From Mesorhizobium sp. STM 4661 (GTDB taxonomy: Bacteria > Pseudomonadota > Alphaproteobacteria > Rhizobiales > Rhizobiaceae): DNA of 64,000 nucleotides. The notes beneath the pieces were generated by a model. That model saw only the letters and a program-made list of their open reading frames with translations. It was not told the DNA's origin and ran no database searches. Below, one piece after another: positions 1 to 8,923 of this stretch. The stretch lies in assembly GCF_000359125.1 (NCBI RefSeq), contig NZ_CAAF010000082.1, positions 310,001-374,000 on the forward strand, in the 5' to 3' direction. A program made the translations under genes and the position numbers. The number at the start of each line of letters is the position of its first letter. Within the stretch, counting starts at the first letter, position 1.

Positions 1-324
1 GAGATCATGAAGGCGGCGCAGATCGATGGCGCCACCACCTTCCAGCTCTACCGCCGCATCGTCATCCCGCTTCTGCGGCCAGTGTTCCTCTCGGCCTTCA
101 TTGTTCTCGCGCACCTTGCCATCAAGTCCTACGATCTGGTCGTCGCGCTGACCAGCGGCGGCCCGGGCGGCTCGGCCTGGCTGCCGTCGAATTTCATGTA
201 TGAGTACACTTTCAAGCGAAACGAGATGGCCGTCGGCTCGGCCAGCGCCGTGATCATGCTGATGACCATCACCGCGATCATCGTCCCCTATCTCTATTCC
301 GAGCTCAGGGAGAAGCCGCGATGA
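1..324 (+). CDS. Sugar-type ABC transporter permease, 3' end only
   Basis: This is the C-terminal 107 residues of a MalF/UgpA-type inner-membrane permease; the gene begins before the window. The first visible residues form the EAA loop (E-I-M-K-A-A-Q-I-D-G-A followed by the R-R-I-V-I-P turn), which docks onto the ATPase. Hydrophobic helices and a short charged C-terminus follow. The stop overlaps the start of the next permease by 4 bases (ATGA), so the two are probably translated in a coupled way and form a heterodimeric channel. The binding protein is not in the window and the substrate cannot be read from this fragment. Confidence 0.9.
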   Translation, partial: EIMKAAQIDGATTFQLYRRIVIPLLRPVFLSAFIVLAHLAIKSYDLVVALTSGGPGGSAWLPSNFMYEYTFKRNEMAVGSASAVIMLMTITAIIVPYLYSELREKPR

Positions 325-1265
325 GCGCCGTCACCACGCCGGCGCGCCAGGACACTGGCGGCACCAGCGCCAAGACCCTAAACCGCATCGTCATCTATGG
401 AATGCTGGCGCTGTTCGCGCTGTTCTACCTGATGCCGCTCTTCGTCATGCTGGTGACTTCGTTCAAGACCATGGACGAGATCCAGAACGGCAACATGCTG
501 GCCCTGCCCAGGGCGCCGACCTTCGAGCCATGGCTGAAAGCGTGGGGCGAGACCTGCGTCGGCCTGACCTGCGCCGGCATCAAGGGCTATTTCTGGAACT
601 CCATCAAGATGGTGGTTCCGGCGGTGCTGATCTCGACGCTGCTCGGCGCGCTCAATGGCTATGTCCTGACCAAATGGCGCTTCCGCGGCCACACGCTGGT
701 GTTCGGGCTGATGCTGTTTGCCTGCTTCATCCCGTTCCAGTCGGTGCTGTTGCCGATGGCGACGATCCTCGGCAGTCTCGGCCGTTTCGGCGTAACACTA
801 CAGAACGCGACGGGCCTGACGTTCGGGTTGGGCAATCCAACGGTCAACCTCGTCTTCGTCCACGTCGTCTACGGCCTTGGCTTCACCACTCTGTTCTTCC
901 GCAACTATTACGAGGCCTTCCCGACCGAACTGATCAAGGCGGCGCAGGTCGACGGCGCCTCCTTCTTCCAGATCTTCCGGCGCATCATGCTGCCGAACTC
1001 GATGCCGATCTTTGTCGTCACCGTCATCTACCAGTTCACCAACATCTGGAACGACTTCCTGTTCGCCTCCGCCTATGCCGGCACCGGCGACTCTATGCCG
1101 ATGACGGTGGCGCTGAACAACGTCGTCAACACCTCGACCGGCGTCGTCGAATACAACGTCAACATGGCGGCCGCGATGATTGCCGCATTGCCGACCCTCC
1201 TCGTCTACGTGCTCGCTGGCCGCTACTTCGTGCGCGGCCTGATGGCCGGCGCCGTCAAGGGATAA
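321..1265 (+). CDS. Carbohydrate ABC transporter permease (MalG-like)
   Basis: A 314-residue inner-membrane permease of the MalG/UgpE type. A first transmembrane helix spans about residues 23-46 and is followed by a periplasmic stretch; further helices start near 96, 124, 172 and 228. The EAA loop E-L-I-K-A-A-Q-V-D-G-A lies at about 203-213, with the R-R-I-M-L-P turn at 220-225. It is the second channel subunit of the transporter begun at position 1 and is followed after 18 bases by the ATPase gene. Family assignment is firm. The substrate is inferred only as a sugar, polyol or glycoside, from the subfamily and the oxidoreductases downstream. Confidence 0.93.
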   Translation: MSAVTTPARQDTGGTSAKTLNRIVIYGMLALFALFYLMPLFVMLVTSFKTMDEIQNGNMLALPRAPTFEPWLKAWGETCVGLTCAGIKGYFWNSIKMVVPAVLISTLLGALNGYVLTKWRFRGHTLVFGLMLFACFIPFQSVLLPMATILGSLGRFGVTLQNATGLTFGLGNPTVNLVFVHVVYGLGFTTLFFRNYYEAFPTELIKAAQVDGASFFQIFRRIMLPNSMPIFVVTVIYQFTNIWNDFLFASAYAGTGDSMPMTVALNNVVNTSTGVVEYNVNMAAAMIAALPTLLVYVLAGRYFVRGLMAGAVKG

Positions 1266-1283
1266 TCCGATGGGGATAATCTG

Positions 1284-2399
1284 ATGGCTTTTCTGGAAAT
1301 TGATGGGCTGAAGAAGCGCTTCGGATCGGTCGAGATCCTGAAAGGCATCGACGTCGATCTCGAAAAGGGCGGTTTCCTCGTGCTGGTCGGCCCGTCCGGC
1401 TGCGGCAAGTCGACCTTGCTCAACACCATCGCCGGCCTGGAAACCATCACCGAAGGTGAGATCCGCGTCGATGGCCGCACGATCAACGATCTCCATCCGT
1501 CGAAGCGCGACATCGCCATGGTGTTCCAGAGCTATGCGCTCTATCCGAACATGACGGTGGCCGGAAACATCGCCTTCGGCATGGAGATGCGCGGCGTGCC
1601 GGCCGCCGAGCGCCAGAAAGCGATCGACAAGGTGGCAAAGGTGCTGCAGATCGGCCACCTGTTGCAGCGCAAGCCGAGCCAGCTTTCCGGCGGCCAGCGC
1701 CAGCGCGTCGCCATGGGCCGAGCGCTGGTGCGCGATCCCAAGCTCTTTCTCTTCGACGAGCCGCTGTCCAATCTCGACGCCAAGCTGCGCGTCGACATGC
1801 GCATCGAGATCAAGCGCCTGCACGCCACCACCGGCACCACGATCGTCTATGTCACCCATGACCAGATCGAGGCGATGACACTGGCCACCAAGATCGCGGT
1901 GATGCGCGACGGCGAGGTGCAGCAGTTCGGCACGCCGGCCGAGATCTACAACAATCCGACCAACATCTTCGTTGCCGATTTCATGGGTTCGCCGGCGATG
2001 AACCTGGTGCCGGCGACGATCGGCGGCAATGGCAGCGGGCTGTCGGTGGTGCTGCAGCGCGACGGGCGCGAGCCGATCTCGCTGCCGCTCGCCAATCCAC
2101 CGGCAGGCCTCTCGGCGTTTCAGGGCAAGCCGATCATCTTCGGCGTCCGCCCCGAAGCCCTGACCGATCCGGAAGGAGCCGAGCGCAACGCCTCGAACAT
2201 CGCCACCGCCGATTGCCATATCGAGGTGATCGAGCCGGCCGGCTCCGACACCTTTGCCGTCACCAATCTCGGCGGCAAGGCCGTGGTGGCGCGGCTGCGC
2301 GCCGACGCCAATATCCAGCCGGGAACGGTGACGCCGCTCGCCTTCAACCTGACCAAGGCGTTGTTCTTCGATCCGACGACCGAGAACCGTATCCTCTGA
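1284..2399 (+). CDS. ABC transporter ATP-binding protein (MalK/UgpC family)
   Basis: A 371-residue ATPase that powers the permease pair upstream. Walker A G-P-S-G-C-G-K-S-T is at 36-44, the Q-loop glutamine at 82, the signature L-S-G-G-Q at 134-138, Walker B L-F-L-F-D-E-P at 154-160 and the switch histidine at 192. The C-terminal ~130 residues form the TOBE/OB-fold domain typical of the sugar-importing MalK/UgpC group, so it may be shared among several sugar permeases. The GMC oxidoreductase gene starts 5 bases after its stop, indicating one transcript. Confidence 0.95.
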   Translation: MAFLEIDGLKKRFGSVEILKGIDVDLEKGGFLVLVGPSGCGKSTLLNTIAGLETITEGEIRVDGRTINDLHPSKRDIAMVFQSYALYPNMTVAGNIAFGMEMRGVPAAERQKAIDKVAKVLQIGHLLQRKPSQLSGGQRQRVAMGRALVRDPKLFLFDEPLSNLDAKLRVDMRIEIKRLHATTGTTIVYVTHDQIEAMTLATKIAVMRDGEVQQFGTPAEIYNNPTNIFVADFMGSPAMNLVPATIGGNGSGLSVVLQRDGREPISLPLANPPAGLSAFQGKPIIFGVRPEALTDPEGAERNASNIATADCHIEVIEPAGSDTFAVTNLGGKAVVARLRADANIQPGTVTPLAFNLTKALFFDPTTENRIL

Positions 2400-2404
2400 C
2401 GGCT

Positions 2405-3922
2405 ATGGCAAACCCCGACATCGTCATCATAGGCTCCGGCATCGGCGGCGCCACGGTCGCCTCCGGTCTTGCCGGCAGTGGTGCCTCGATCCTGATGCTG
2501 GAGCGAGGCGAGAAATTGCCGGCGACGCCGCACACGCGTGACACGCGCGCCATCTTCGTCGACGGCTATTATCGGCCGAAGGAGATGTGGCGCGAGGCCG
2601 GGGGTGCTGCGTTCAATCCCGGCAATTATTACTATGTCGGCGGCAATTCGAAATTCTATGGCGCTGTGCTGATCCGCTACCGCAGCCAAGACTTTTCCGC
2701 CATGGAGCACTATGGCGGCATCTCGCCGGCCTGGCCGTTTTCCTATGACGAATTCGAGCCCTGGTATTCGAAGGCGGAGCAGTTGTTTCGTGTACGCGGT
2801 GCTCTCGGCGAAGACCTGACCGAGCCATTCCACTCGATTCCTTACGCCTTCAAACCGGTGCCGGACGAGCCACCGATCACCCGCGCACGCGCCGAACTCA
2901 AGGGCCTCGGCCTGCATCCGGCCTCGCTGCCGCTCGGCGTCGACATCGATGCCTGGCTGAAGGATGGCAAGACGGGCTGGGATGCTTTCCCCAACACCGG
3001 AATGGGCAAGATCGATGCACAGTCAGGGCCGCTGACGTCGGCACTTGCGGACACCAACATCCAGCTCGAGACCGGCGCCTATGTCGAACATCTCGAAGCC
3101 TCGGCCGATGGCAAAACTATTGCCGCTGTCCACTACCACCAGAACGGGACGCTGAAGAAAGTATCGCCGAAGCTGGTCATCCTCTCCGCCGGCGCCGTCA
3201 ATTCCGCCGTCATCCTGCTGCGCTCACCCTCGCCCAGTAATAGCAAGGGAGACGGCAAAGGCCTCGCCAACCGCTCCGACCAGGTCGGGCGCAATTTCAT
3301 GAACCACAATTCGAGCGCCATGCTGGCGATCGATCCGCGCCGCCGGAACGATGCCGTCTACCAGAAGACGCTGATGCTGAACGACTATTATCTGTCCGAC
3401 GGCAAGGGCGGCAAGCCGCTCGGCAACGTCCAGCTTCTGGGCAAGATCGACGGCAACATGCTGAAGGCCAACGTCAAGTTCGCGCCGAAATTCGCGCTCG
3501 ATTTCATGGCCGGCCACGCGATCGACTGGTACCTGATGTGCGAGGACCTGCCCGACCCGGAAAGCCGCATCATGGTCGACGGCAAGGACATCGTCATGCA
3601 CTGGCGACGCTCCAACATGCAGTCGCTCGATGGGCTGACCAAGGTGATGCGGGAGAATTTTCGCGCTTGCGGTTACCCGATCGTGCTCTCACGCGCTTTC
3701 GACAAGCGCACCCCGTCGCACCAGTGCGGCACGGTGAAGATGGGCAACGATCCGGCGACCTCGCCGCTCGATCCGCTCTGCCGCTCGTTCGACCACCGGA
3801 ATCTCTTCGTCGTCGATGGTGGCTTCCTGCCGAATTCGGCGGCGGTTAATCCGGCACTGTCGATCGCTGCGCAGGCGCTGCGGGTGGCTGACCACATCCG
3901 CAAGACGGAGCTTGCTGCATGA
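2405..3922 (+). CDS. GMC family FAD-dependent oxidoreductase
   Basis: A 505-residue flavoprotein of the glucose-methanol-choline family. The Rossmann FAD motif G-S-G-I-G-G is at residues 10-15 directly after the start. The C-terminal catalytic pair is visible: a histidine at about 439 in S-H-Q-C-G-T-V-K-M-G and an asparagine at about 482 in V-N-P-A-L-S-I. No signal peptide is seen, so a cytoplasmic location is likely. It follows the sugar ABC ATPase by 5 bases, so oxidation of the imported sugar or a derivative is the natural inference. The open frame extends far upstream inside the ATPase gene, but the start at 2405 gives the flavin fold its normal N-terminus. Confidence 0.9.
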   Translation: MANPDIVIIGSGIGGATVASGLAGSGASILMLERGEKLPATPHTRDTRAIFVDGYYRPKEMWREAGGAAFNPGNYYYVGGNSKFYGAVLIRYRSQDFSAMEHYGGISPAWPFSYDEFEPWYSKAEQLFRVRGALGEDLTEPFHSIPYAFKPVPDEPPITRARAELKGLGLHPASLPLGVDIDAWLKDGKTGWDAFPNTGMGKIDAQSGPLTSALADTNIQLETGAYVEHLEASADGKTIAAVHYHQNGTLKKVSPKLVILSAGAVNSAVILLRSPSPSNSKGDGKGLANRSDQVGRNFMNHNSSAMLAIDPRRRNDAVYQKTLMLNDYYLSDGKGGKPLGNVQLLGKIDGNMLKANVKFAPKFALDFMAGHAIDWYLMCEDLPDPESRIMVDGKDIVMHWRRSNMQSLDGLTKVMRENFRACGYPIVLSRAFDKRTPSHQCGTVKMGNDPATSPLDPLCRSFDHRNLFVVDGGFLPNSAAVNPALSIAAQALRVADHIRKTELAA

Positions 3923-3925
3923 TAG

Positions 3926-4110
3926 GTCAGCGCCGCCCCTCATCCGCCTGCCGGCACCTTCTCCCCGTAAACGGGGAGAAGAAAGCTGGCCGCAACCTCG
4001 GCGCTATTTCTGCAACGCTAGTGATTGGCGAAGCCGGCGGCGAAGGCGTCCTTCTCCCCGTCACTATACGGGGAGAAGTGCCCGGCAGGGCGATGAGGGG
4101 CGGCACTGAC
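3926..4110. repeat. RIME-like palindromic intergenic repeat
   Basis: The whole gap is a mosaic of inverted repeats. Outer arms at 3926-3968 and about 4068-4110 are near-identical reverse complements beginning GTCAG(C/T)GCCGCCCCTCATC. Inside are two perfect hairpins with the same 11-base arm CTTCTCCCCGT: 3958-3968 with 3971-3981, and 4051-4061 with 4068-4078. This matches the known Rhizobium-specific intergenic mosaic element type. It lies between two genes of the same operon-like run and could act as an mRNA processing or attenuation site. Confidence 0.85.
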
Positions 4111-4130
4111 GTTCGAAGGGACATCTTCAC

Positions 4131-4892
4131 ATGACCCGCTCGGCCGCGATCATCACCGGCGGCGCACGCGGCATCGGCTTGGCCTGCGCCGGAGCACTCG
4201 CCGATGCCGGCTTCGACATCCTCGTTGCCGACCTGGCTGAAAAAGCCACCGACGGGCTCGCCGCCGACATCACCGCGCGCGGCGCGGCGTTCGCATACCA
4301 TCGCTGCGACATCGCCGATCTCGGCGACCATGCGGCACTTGTCGATGCCGCATTGAATGCCTTCGGCCGCATTGACTGCCTGGTCAACAATGCCGGCGTC
4401 GGCGCGGTCTTACGCGGCGACCTTCTGGAGTTGAAGCCGGAAAATTTCGACCGCACGCTCGGCGTCAATCTGCGTGGCACCGTTTTCCTCAGCCAGGCCG
4501 CCGCCAAGGCGATGCTTGCAGCGCCAAGCGATCACCCAAAATCGATCATCACCATCACCTCGGTCAGCGCCGAAATGGCCTCGCCGGAACGGCCGGATTA
4601 CTGCATCTCCAAGGCCGGGCTTTCGATGTGGTTGAAGAACCTGGCGCTCAGGCTCGCACCCGAAAACATCGGCGTATTCGAAGTGCGGCCAGGCATCATC
4701 CGCACCGACATGACGGCAGGCGTCACCGCCAAATATGACGCGCTGATCGATGACGGGCTGGTGCCGGCCAGGCGCTGGGGCGAGGCTTTCGATGTCGGCG
4801 CCGTGGTCGCGGCACTCGCCAGCGGGACATTCGGCTTTTCGACAGGCTCGATCATCAATGTCGACGGCGCACTGTCCGTGCCGAGGCTGTGA
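4131..4892 (+). CDS. 3-ketoacyl-ACP-reductase-like SDR oxidoreductase
   Basis: A 253-residue classical short-chain dehydrogenase/reductase. The nucleotide-binding motif G-G-A-R-G-I-G is at 10-16, N-N-A-G at 86-89, an active-site asparagine at 113, serines at 144/146, and the catalytic Y-x-x-x-K at Tyr157/Lys161. Aspartate 34 after the second strand suggests preference for NAD over NADP. It sits between two GMC oxidoreductases and ends 12 bases before the second, consistent with a role in sugar or polyol oxidation. The substrate is not readable from the sequence. Confidence 0.9.
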   Translation: MTRSAAIITGGARGIGLACAGALADAGFDILVADLAEKATDGLAADITARGAAFAYHRCDIADLGDHAALVDAALNAFGRIDCLVNNAGVGAVLRGDLLELKPENFDRTLGVNLRGTVFLSQAAAKAMLAAPSDHPKSIITITSVSAEMASPERPDYCISKAGLSMWLKNLALRLAPENIGVFEVRPGIIRTDMTAGVTAKYDALIDDGLVPARRWGEAFDVGAVVAALASGTFGFSTGSIINVDGALSVPRL

Positions 4893-4904
4893 ACAGGTGA
4901 CGCC

Positions 4905-6533
4905 ATGACCGACTACATCATCGTTGGCGCCGGCCCGGCCGGTTGCGTTCTCGCCAACCGGCTGAGCGAGGAGCCGTCGAACTCGGTGCTGCTGCTCGAA
5001 GCCGGCGGCAAGGACTGGCATCCGCTGATCCACATGCCGGCGGGCTTCGCCAAGATGACCAAGGGCATCGCCTCCTGGGGCTGGTCGACCGTGCCGCAAA
5101 AGCACATGAAGGATCGCGTCTTCTGGTACACGCAGGCCAAGGTGATCGGCGGCGGCTCCTCCATCAACGCCCAGATCTACACACGCGGCAACGCCCGCGA
5201 TTACGACGCCTGGGAGAAGGAAGAAGGCCTTGCCGGCTGGGGCTATCGCGACGTGCTGCCCTACTTCAAGCGGGCCGAGAACAACCAGCGCTACGCCAAC
5301 GATTTCCACGGCGACCAGGGGCCGCTCGGCGTCTCCAACCCGATTTCGCCGCTGCCGATCTGCGAGGCCTATTTCCGCGCCGGACAGGAGATGGGCATCC
5401 CCTTCAATCCGGACTTCAACGGCGCCAGCCAGGAGGGCGTCGGCTACTATCAATTGACGCAGAAGGACGCGAAGCGCTCATCTGCTTCGGTCGCCTACCT
5501 CAAGCCGATCCGCGAGCGCAGGAACCTGACGGTCAGGACCGATGTGCTGGTCATCCGCATCGTCATCGAGAAAGGCCGTGCCATCGGCGTCGAAATCGTC
5601 GACAGGCCGGGCGGCGAGAAGAAAATCCTGCGCGCCGCGCGCGAGGTGATCGTCTCGTCTGGCGCCATCGGTTCGCCGAAGCTTCTGATGCAGTCGGGCA
5701 TCGGCCCGGCCGACCATCTGAAATCGGTTGGCGTCACGCCGCTGCACGACCTGCCCGGCGTCGGCTCCAACATGCAGGACCATCTCGACCTGTTTGTCAT
5801 CGCCGAATGCACCGGTGACCACACCTATGACAACTACGCCAAGCTGCACCGGACCGCCTGGGCCGGCCTGCAATATCTGCTGCTGAAGAAGGGGCCGGTG
5901 GCGTCCAGCCTGTTCGAGACCGGCGGCTTCTGGTACGCCGACCCGACCGCCGCCTCGCCCGACATCCAGTTCCATCTTGGCCTCGGCTCCGGCATCGAGG
6001 CCGGCGTCGAGAAACTGAGGAACCCGGGCGTGACGCTGAACTCGGCCTTCCTGCGCCCGCGCTCGCGCGGCACGGTGCGGCTGAAGAGCGCCGATCCGGC
6101 CGACCATCCGCTGATCGACCCGAACTACTGGTCGGACCCTTACGACCGTGACATGTCGATCAAGGGCCTCAGGCTGGCGCGCGAGATCATGCGGCAGAAG
6201 GCGCTTGCCCCTTATGTCCTGCGCGAAGTGCTGCCCGGCCCTGCCCTGCGGAGCGGCGACGAGCTGTTCGACTATGCCTGCCGCAGTTCCAAGACCGACC
6301 ACCATCCTGTCGGCACCTGCCGCATGGGCCATGACGATATGGCGGTCGTGACGCCCGACCTCAGGCTGCGCGGTATCGAGGGCCTGCGGGTCTGCGACGC
6401 CTCGGTGATGCCGCGCATCCCCTCCTCCAACACCAATGCCCCAACGATCATGGTCGGCGAAAAGGGCGCCGATCTGATCCTCGGCCGCGAGCCGCTGCCA
6501 CCGGCGGTCTTCTCAGGCAACCGCGCAGCGTAG
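4905..6533 (+). CDS. GMC oxidoreductase, choline dehydrogenase type
   Basis: A 542-residue FAD-dependent alcohol dehydrogenase of the GMC family, closer to the choline/alkanol dehydrogenase branch than the GMC protein at 2405. G-A-G-P-A-G at 8-13 binds the ADP part of FAD. The catalytic histidine is in H-P-V-G-T-C-R-M-G (about residue 467) and the asparagine in S-N-T-N-A-P-T (about 511), closely matching the spacing in choline oxidase. It is the usual full length. With no betaine aldehyde dehydrogenase or betI beside it, a choline role is unlikely; an alcohol linked to the upstream transporter is more plausible. Confidence 0.9.
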   Translation: MTDYIIVGAGPAGCVLANRLSEEPSNSVLLLEAGGKDWHPLIHMPAGFAKMTKGIASWGWSTVPQKHMKDRVFWYTQAKVIGGGSSINAQIYTRGNARDYDAWEKEEGLAGWGYRDVLPYFKRAENNQRYANDFHGDQGPLGVSNPISPLPICEAYFRAGQEMGIPFNPDFNGASQEGVGYYQLTQKDAKRSSASVAYLKPIRERRNLTVRTDVLVIRIVIEKGRAIGVEIVDRPGGEKKILRAAREVIVSSGAIGSPKLLMQSGIGPADHLKSVGVTPLHDLPGVGSNMQDHLDLFVIAECTGDHTYDNYAKLHRTAWAGLQYLLLKKGPVASSLFETGGFWYADPTAASPDIQFHLGLGSGIEAGVEKLRNPGVTLNSAFLRPRSRGTVRLKSADPADHPLIDPNYWSDPYDRDMSIKGLRLAREIMRQKALAPYVLREVLPGPALRSGDELFDYACRSSKTDHHPVGTCRMGHDDMAVVTPDLRLRGIEGLRVCDASVMPRIPSSNTNAPTIMVGEKGADLILGREPLPPAVFSGNRAA

Positions 6534-6544
6534 GGAGTAGAAGA

Positions 6545-6853
6545 ATGATCAGGCATTGTGTTTTCGTCAGATTCCGCAACGACGTTCCCGACGTCGAGCG
6601 CGCCGCGATCCATGCCGACCTCGAAGCGCTGCGCTCGGTGATCTCAGGCATGGCCAAGGTCGAGTTCAGCGCCAATGTCAGCCCCGAACCATTCGCGCGG
6701 GGTTTCACCCACGGCTTCACCATCGACTTCCGCGATGCCGCCGCTCGCGACGCCTATCTGGTGCATGAAGCCCATCAGCGCGCCGGTGCCCGGCTGATCG
6801 CCGCACTTGAAGGCGGCACCGACGGGCTGATGGTGTTCGACCTGGAAATCTAG
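6545..6853 (+). CDS. Dabb (stress-responsive alpha-beta barrel) family protein
   Basis: A 102-residue single-domain protein beginning M-I-R-H-C-V-F-V-R-F, the usual first strand of the dimeric Dabb ferredoxin-like fold, with the conserved H-x-x-H-Q region near 76-79. Members are small cytoplasmic dimers, some of them catalytic in sugar or polyketide metabolism; no reaction can be assigned here. It starts 11 bases after the GMC gene and is the last gene of the plus-strand run that begins at the transporter. Confidence 0.85.
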   Translation: MIRHCVFVRFRNDVPDVERAAIHADLEALRSVISGMAKVEFSANVSPEPFARGFTHGFTIDFRDAAARDAYLVHEAHQRAGARLIAALEGGTDGLMVFDLEI

Positions 6854-7071
6854 AACCAATCCTCAAGCCGCGTGTCGAGCCAGTCGACCGATGACACCCA
6901 GCCACCGTTGCGTCTCGTCGCACGTCCTGTCATTCCAGGCGTCGTTTGGATCACATGAGCCACGCTGGCGCTGTTCGCTAGTGTGGTCGCCGTCTGCATC
7001 ATCGTCGTCATCCGCTTCAGTCCGGTAAGGCGCGGCCAGGTGATGACGGTGCTGGGCTGAAGTATCGGCGG

Positions 7072-7917
7072 CTAACCCAGCCTGAGCGCCACGACGCCGG
7101 CAACGATGCTGAGCACGGCGGCACCGCGCCATGCCGTCATCTTCTCGCCAAGCGCGAACACCGAGATCATCATGGCGAACAGGATCGATGTCTCGCGCAA
7201 CGAGGCCACCGAGGCGATCGGCGCCTTGGTCATCGCCCACATGACGATCCAGTAGGCAGCACCGCTGAGCACGCCGGTATACGCGCCGGCCCTCCAGTCG
7301 CGCGCCAGCACCGGCAGCGCCTGCGGTCCGCGGAACATCACGCACAGCACCAGCGCCCACAGCGCATCGCAGACGAACAGCCATGCCGCATAGCTCGACG
7401 CGGTGGCTGCCAGCCGCGCGCCGCTGCCGTCGGACAGCGTATAGCTGGCGATGAAGATCGATGTGCCGAGCGCAAAGCCGACGGCACGCAGGTTCAGGCG
7501 CTCCAGATGCGCGCCGCCGCGAAACGACAGCACCAGCGTGCCGGCCGACAGAAGAACGATGCCGATGATGGCCAGCGGCGCCGGAAGCTCGGCAACCACC
7601 ACAATGCCACCCAGAGCCGTCAGCAGCGGCGCGGTACCGCGCGCCAGCGGATAGGTCTGCGCGAAATCGCCGGCCTTGTAGGCGCCTATCAGGAACGTCC
7701 TGTAGCCCATATGGAAGATCACCGAGGCGATGATATATGGCCACACTTCCGCCTTCGGTACCTCGACAAAGGGCAGCGCCACCAGTGCCGCCGCGCCCAT
7801 GCCGAGCGTCATCAGCGTGATCGACAGGAAGCGGTCGAGATGGACCTTGACCAGCGCGTTCCAGATCGCGTGCATGGCGGCGGCTGCAAGCACAGCGAAG
7901 AAGACGAAAAGCGTCAT
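7072..7917 (-). CDS. EamA/DMT family transporter
   Basis: A 281-residue, very hydrophobic protein with about ten predicted transmembrane helices arranged as two EamA repeats, the architecture of drug/metabolite exporters of the DMT superfamily. Its start overlaps the stop of the EEP-family gene (7914-8822) by 4 bases (ATGA), so the two are translationally coupled. The substrate is unknown. The 218 bases downstream, up to the Dabb gene, hold no convincing gene. Confidence 0.9.
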   Translation of the reverse strand: MTLFVFFAVLAAAAMHAIWNALVKVHLDRFLSITLMTLGMGAAALVALPFVEVPKAEVWPYIIASVIFHMGYRTFLIGAYKAGDFAQTYPLARGTAPLLTALGGIVVVAELPAPLAIIGIVLLSAGTLVLSFRGGAHLERLNLRAVGFALGTSIFIASYTLSDGSGARLAATASSYAAWLFVCDALWALVLCVMFRGPQALPVLARDWRAGAYTGVLSGAAYWIVMWAMTKAPIASVASLRETSILFAMMISVFALGEKMTAWRGAAVLSIVAGVVALRLG

Positions 7918-8822
7918 GCCCGAGGCATCGCGAGCGGCGTTTCCAGGTCGATGTCGACCCGCAGCGGAAAATGGTCCGAAGCGATTTCACCGATATCGGC
8001 GCTGACCGAGCGCACGCGATCCGCGAACATGCCGCCGACGAGACAATGGTCGAGGCGGCGCTTTGCCAGCCTGCCGTCGATGACCTTCTCATGGGTATGG
8101 AAGTCCACCGTCGGCTCCTGAGTGACGGCGGCGGCGTCGACGAAACCGTCGAGATAGGCCGCGCCCCGGTGATAGGGCGTGCTGCCGACGATACGCCGGT
8201 ATTCGGCACTGTCGGGCTCCATGTTGAAATCACCCATCCAGATCGCCGCCAGCGGGTTCTCCGGCTCCGGCTCGCCATTGCTCCAGTTGCGCGCGGGCTC
8301 GTCGTCGAGGCCGCTCCACGGTCCACCTTCGAGCGACGCCCTGCGATGCTCGGCAAGCAGATAGTCGATCTGCTCCAGCCGCTCCTCGGCGGCGATATGG
8401 GCGAGGTGCAGCGAGAAGAAACGCACCGGCCCGGCAGGCGTGCGGATCATGCATTCGAGCGCGGCGTTGCGGGTGTTGAGCGGACGCACGGTGCGTCGCA
8501 GCGGCAGCGTATGCAGCCGCGACCAGACGATCGGCAGCTTCGACAGGATCATCGTGCCGAATTGCCGCCGCCGGTTGAGGATGCGGCCTTCATGCGGCGT
8601 GCTGACATCCATGTCGAAGGCCGGGCCATAGACCCAGTAGTAACCGGGTAGCAGTCGCGACAGGAGTTCCGGCTGGTCGTCCTCGTTGGTGCGCTGCCAG
8701 TGCCGCTCCACTTCCTGCAGAGCGATGATGTCGGCCCCGGCAACCACCTTGGCGCAGCGCGCAAGATCATAGCGGCCGTCGCCGCCGAACCCGTACTGGA
8801 TGTTGTAGCTGACCAGCTTCAT
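7914..8822 (-). CDS. Endonuclease/exonuclease/phosphatase family hydrolase
   Basis: A 302-residue EEP-superfamily phosphohydrolase. The metal and catalytic signature residues are present: Asn7 in S-Y-N-I-Q-Y, Glu37 in L-Q-E-V-E, the G-D-F-N-M-E-P motif in the middle, and S-D-H-F-P near residue 282. There is no signal peptide. The family hydrolyses phosphodiesters in nucleic acids, sphingomyelin or inositol phosphates; the specific substrate is not evident. It is coupled to the EamA transporter downstream. Confidence 0.88.
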   Translation of the reverse strand: MKLVSYNIQYGFGGDGRYDLARCAKVVAGADIIALQEVERHWQRTNEDDQPELLSRLLPGYYWVYGPAFDMDVSTPHEGRILNRRRQFGTMILSKLPIVWSRLHTLPLRRTVRPLNTRNAALECMIRTPAGPVRFFSLHLAHIAAEERLEQIDYLLAEHRRASLEGGPWSGLDDEPARNWSNGEPEPENPLAAIWMGDFNMEPDSAEYRRIVGSTPYHRGAAYLDGFVDAAAVTQEPTVDFHTHEKVIDGRLAKRRLDHCLVGGMFADRVRSVSADIGEIASDHFPLRVDIDLETPLAMPRA

Positions 8823-8923
8823 TGCTTATCCGGCTCAGTTTCGGTGTGGCAGTAGCGGTTCGTCGGATTGCTGGCAATGTGCAGAGGCATGCGTGGAGCT
8901 TGGGCCAGATCGCGTCCTGCCTG

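Noticed and set aside
798..2219. A 473-codon frame antisense to the sugar ABC genes
   Set aside because: Histidine/arginine/aspartate-rich shadow without a start context; the plus-strand permease and ATPase are intact.
6956..7070. Hydrophobic short frame between the Dabb gene and the EamA gene
   Set aside because: It follows a stop codon without a usable start and is only about 33 codons; possibly a remnant but not supportable as a gene.
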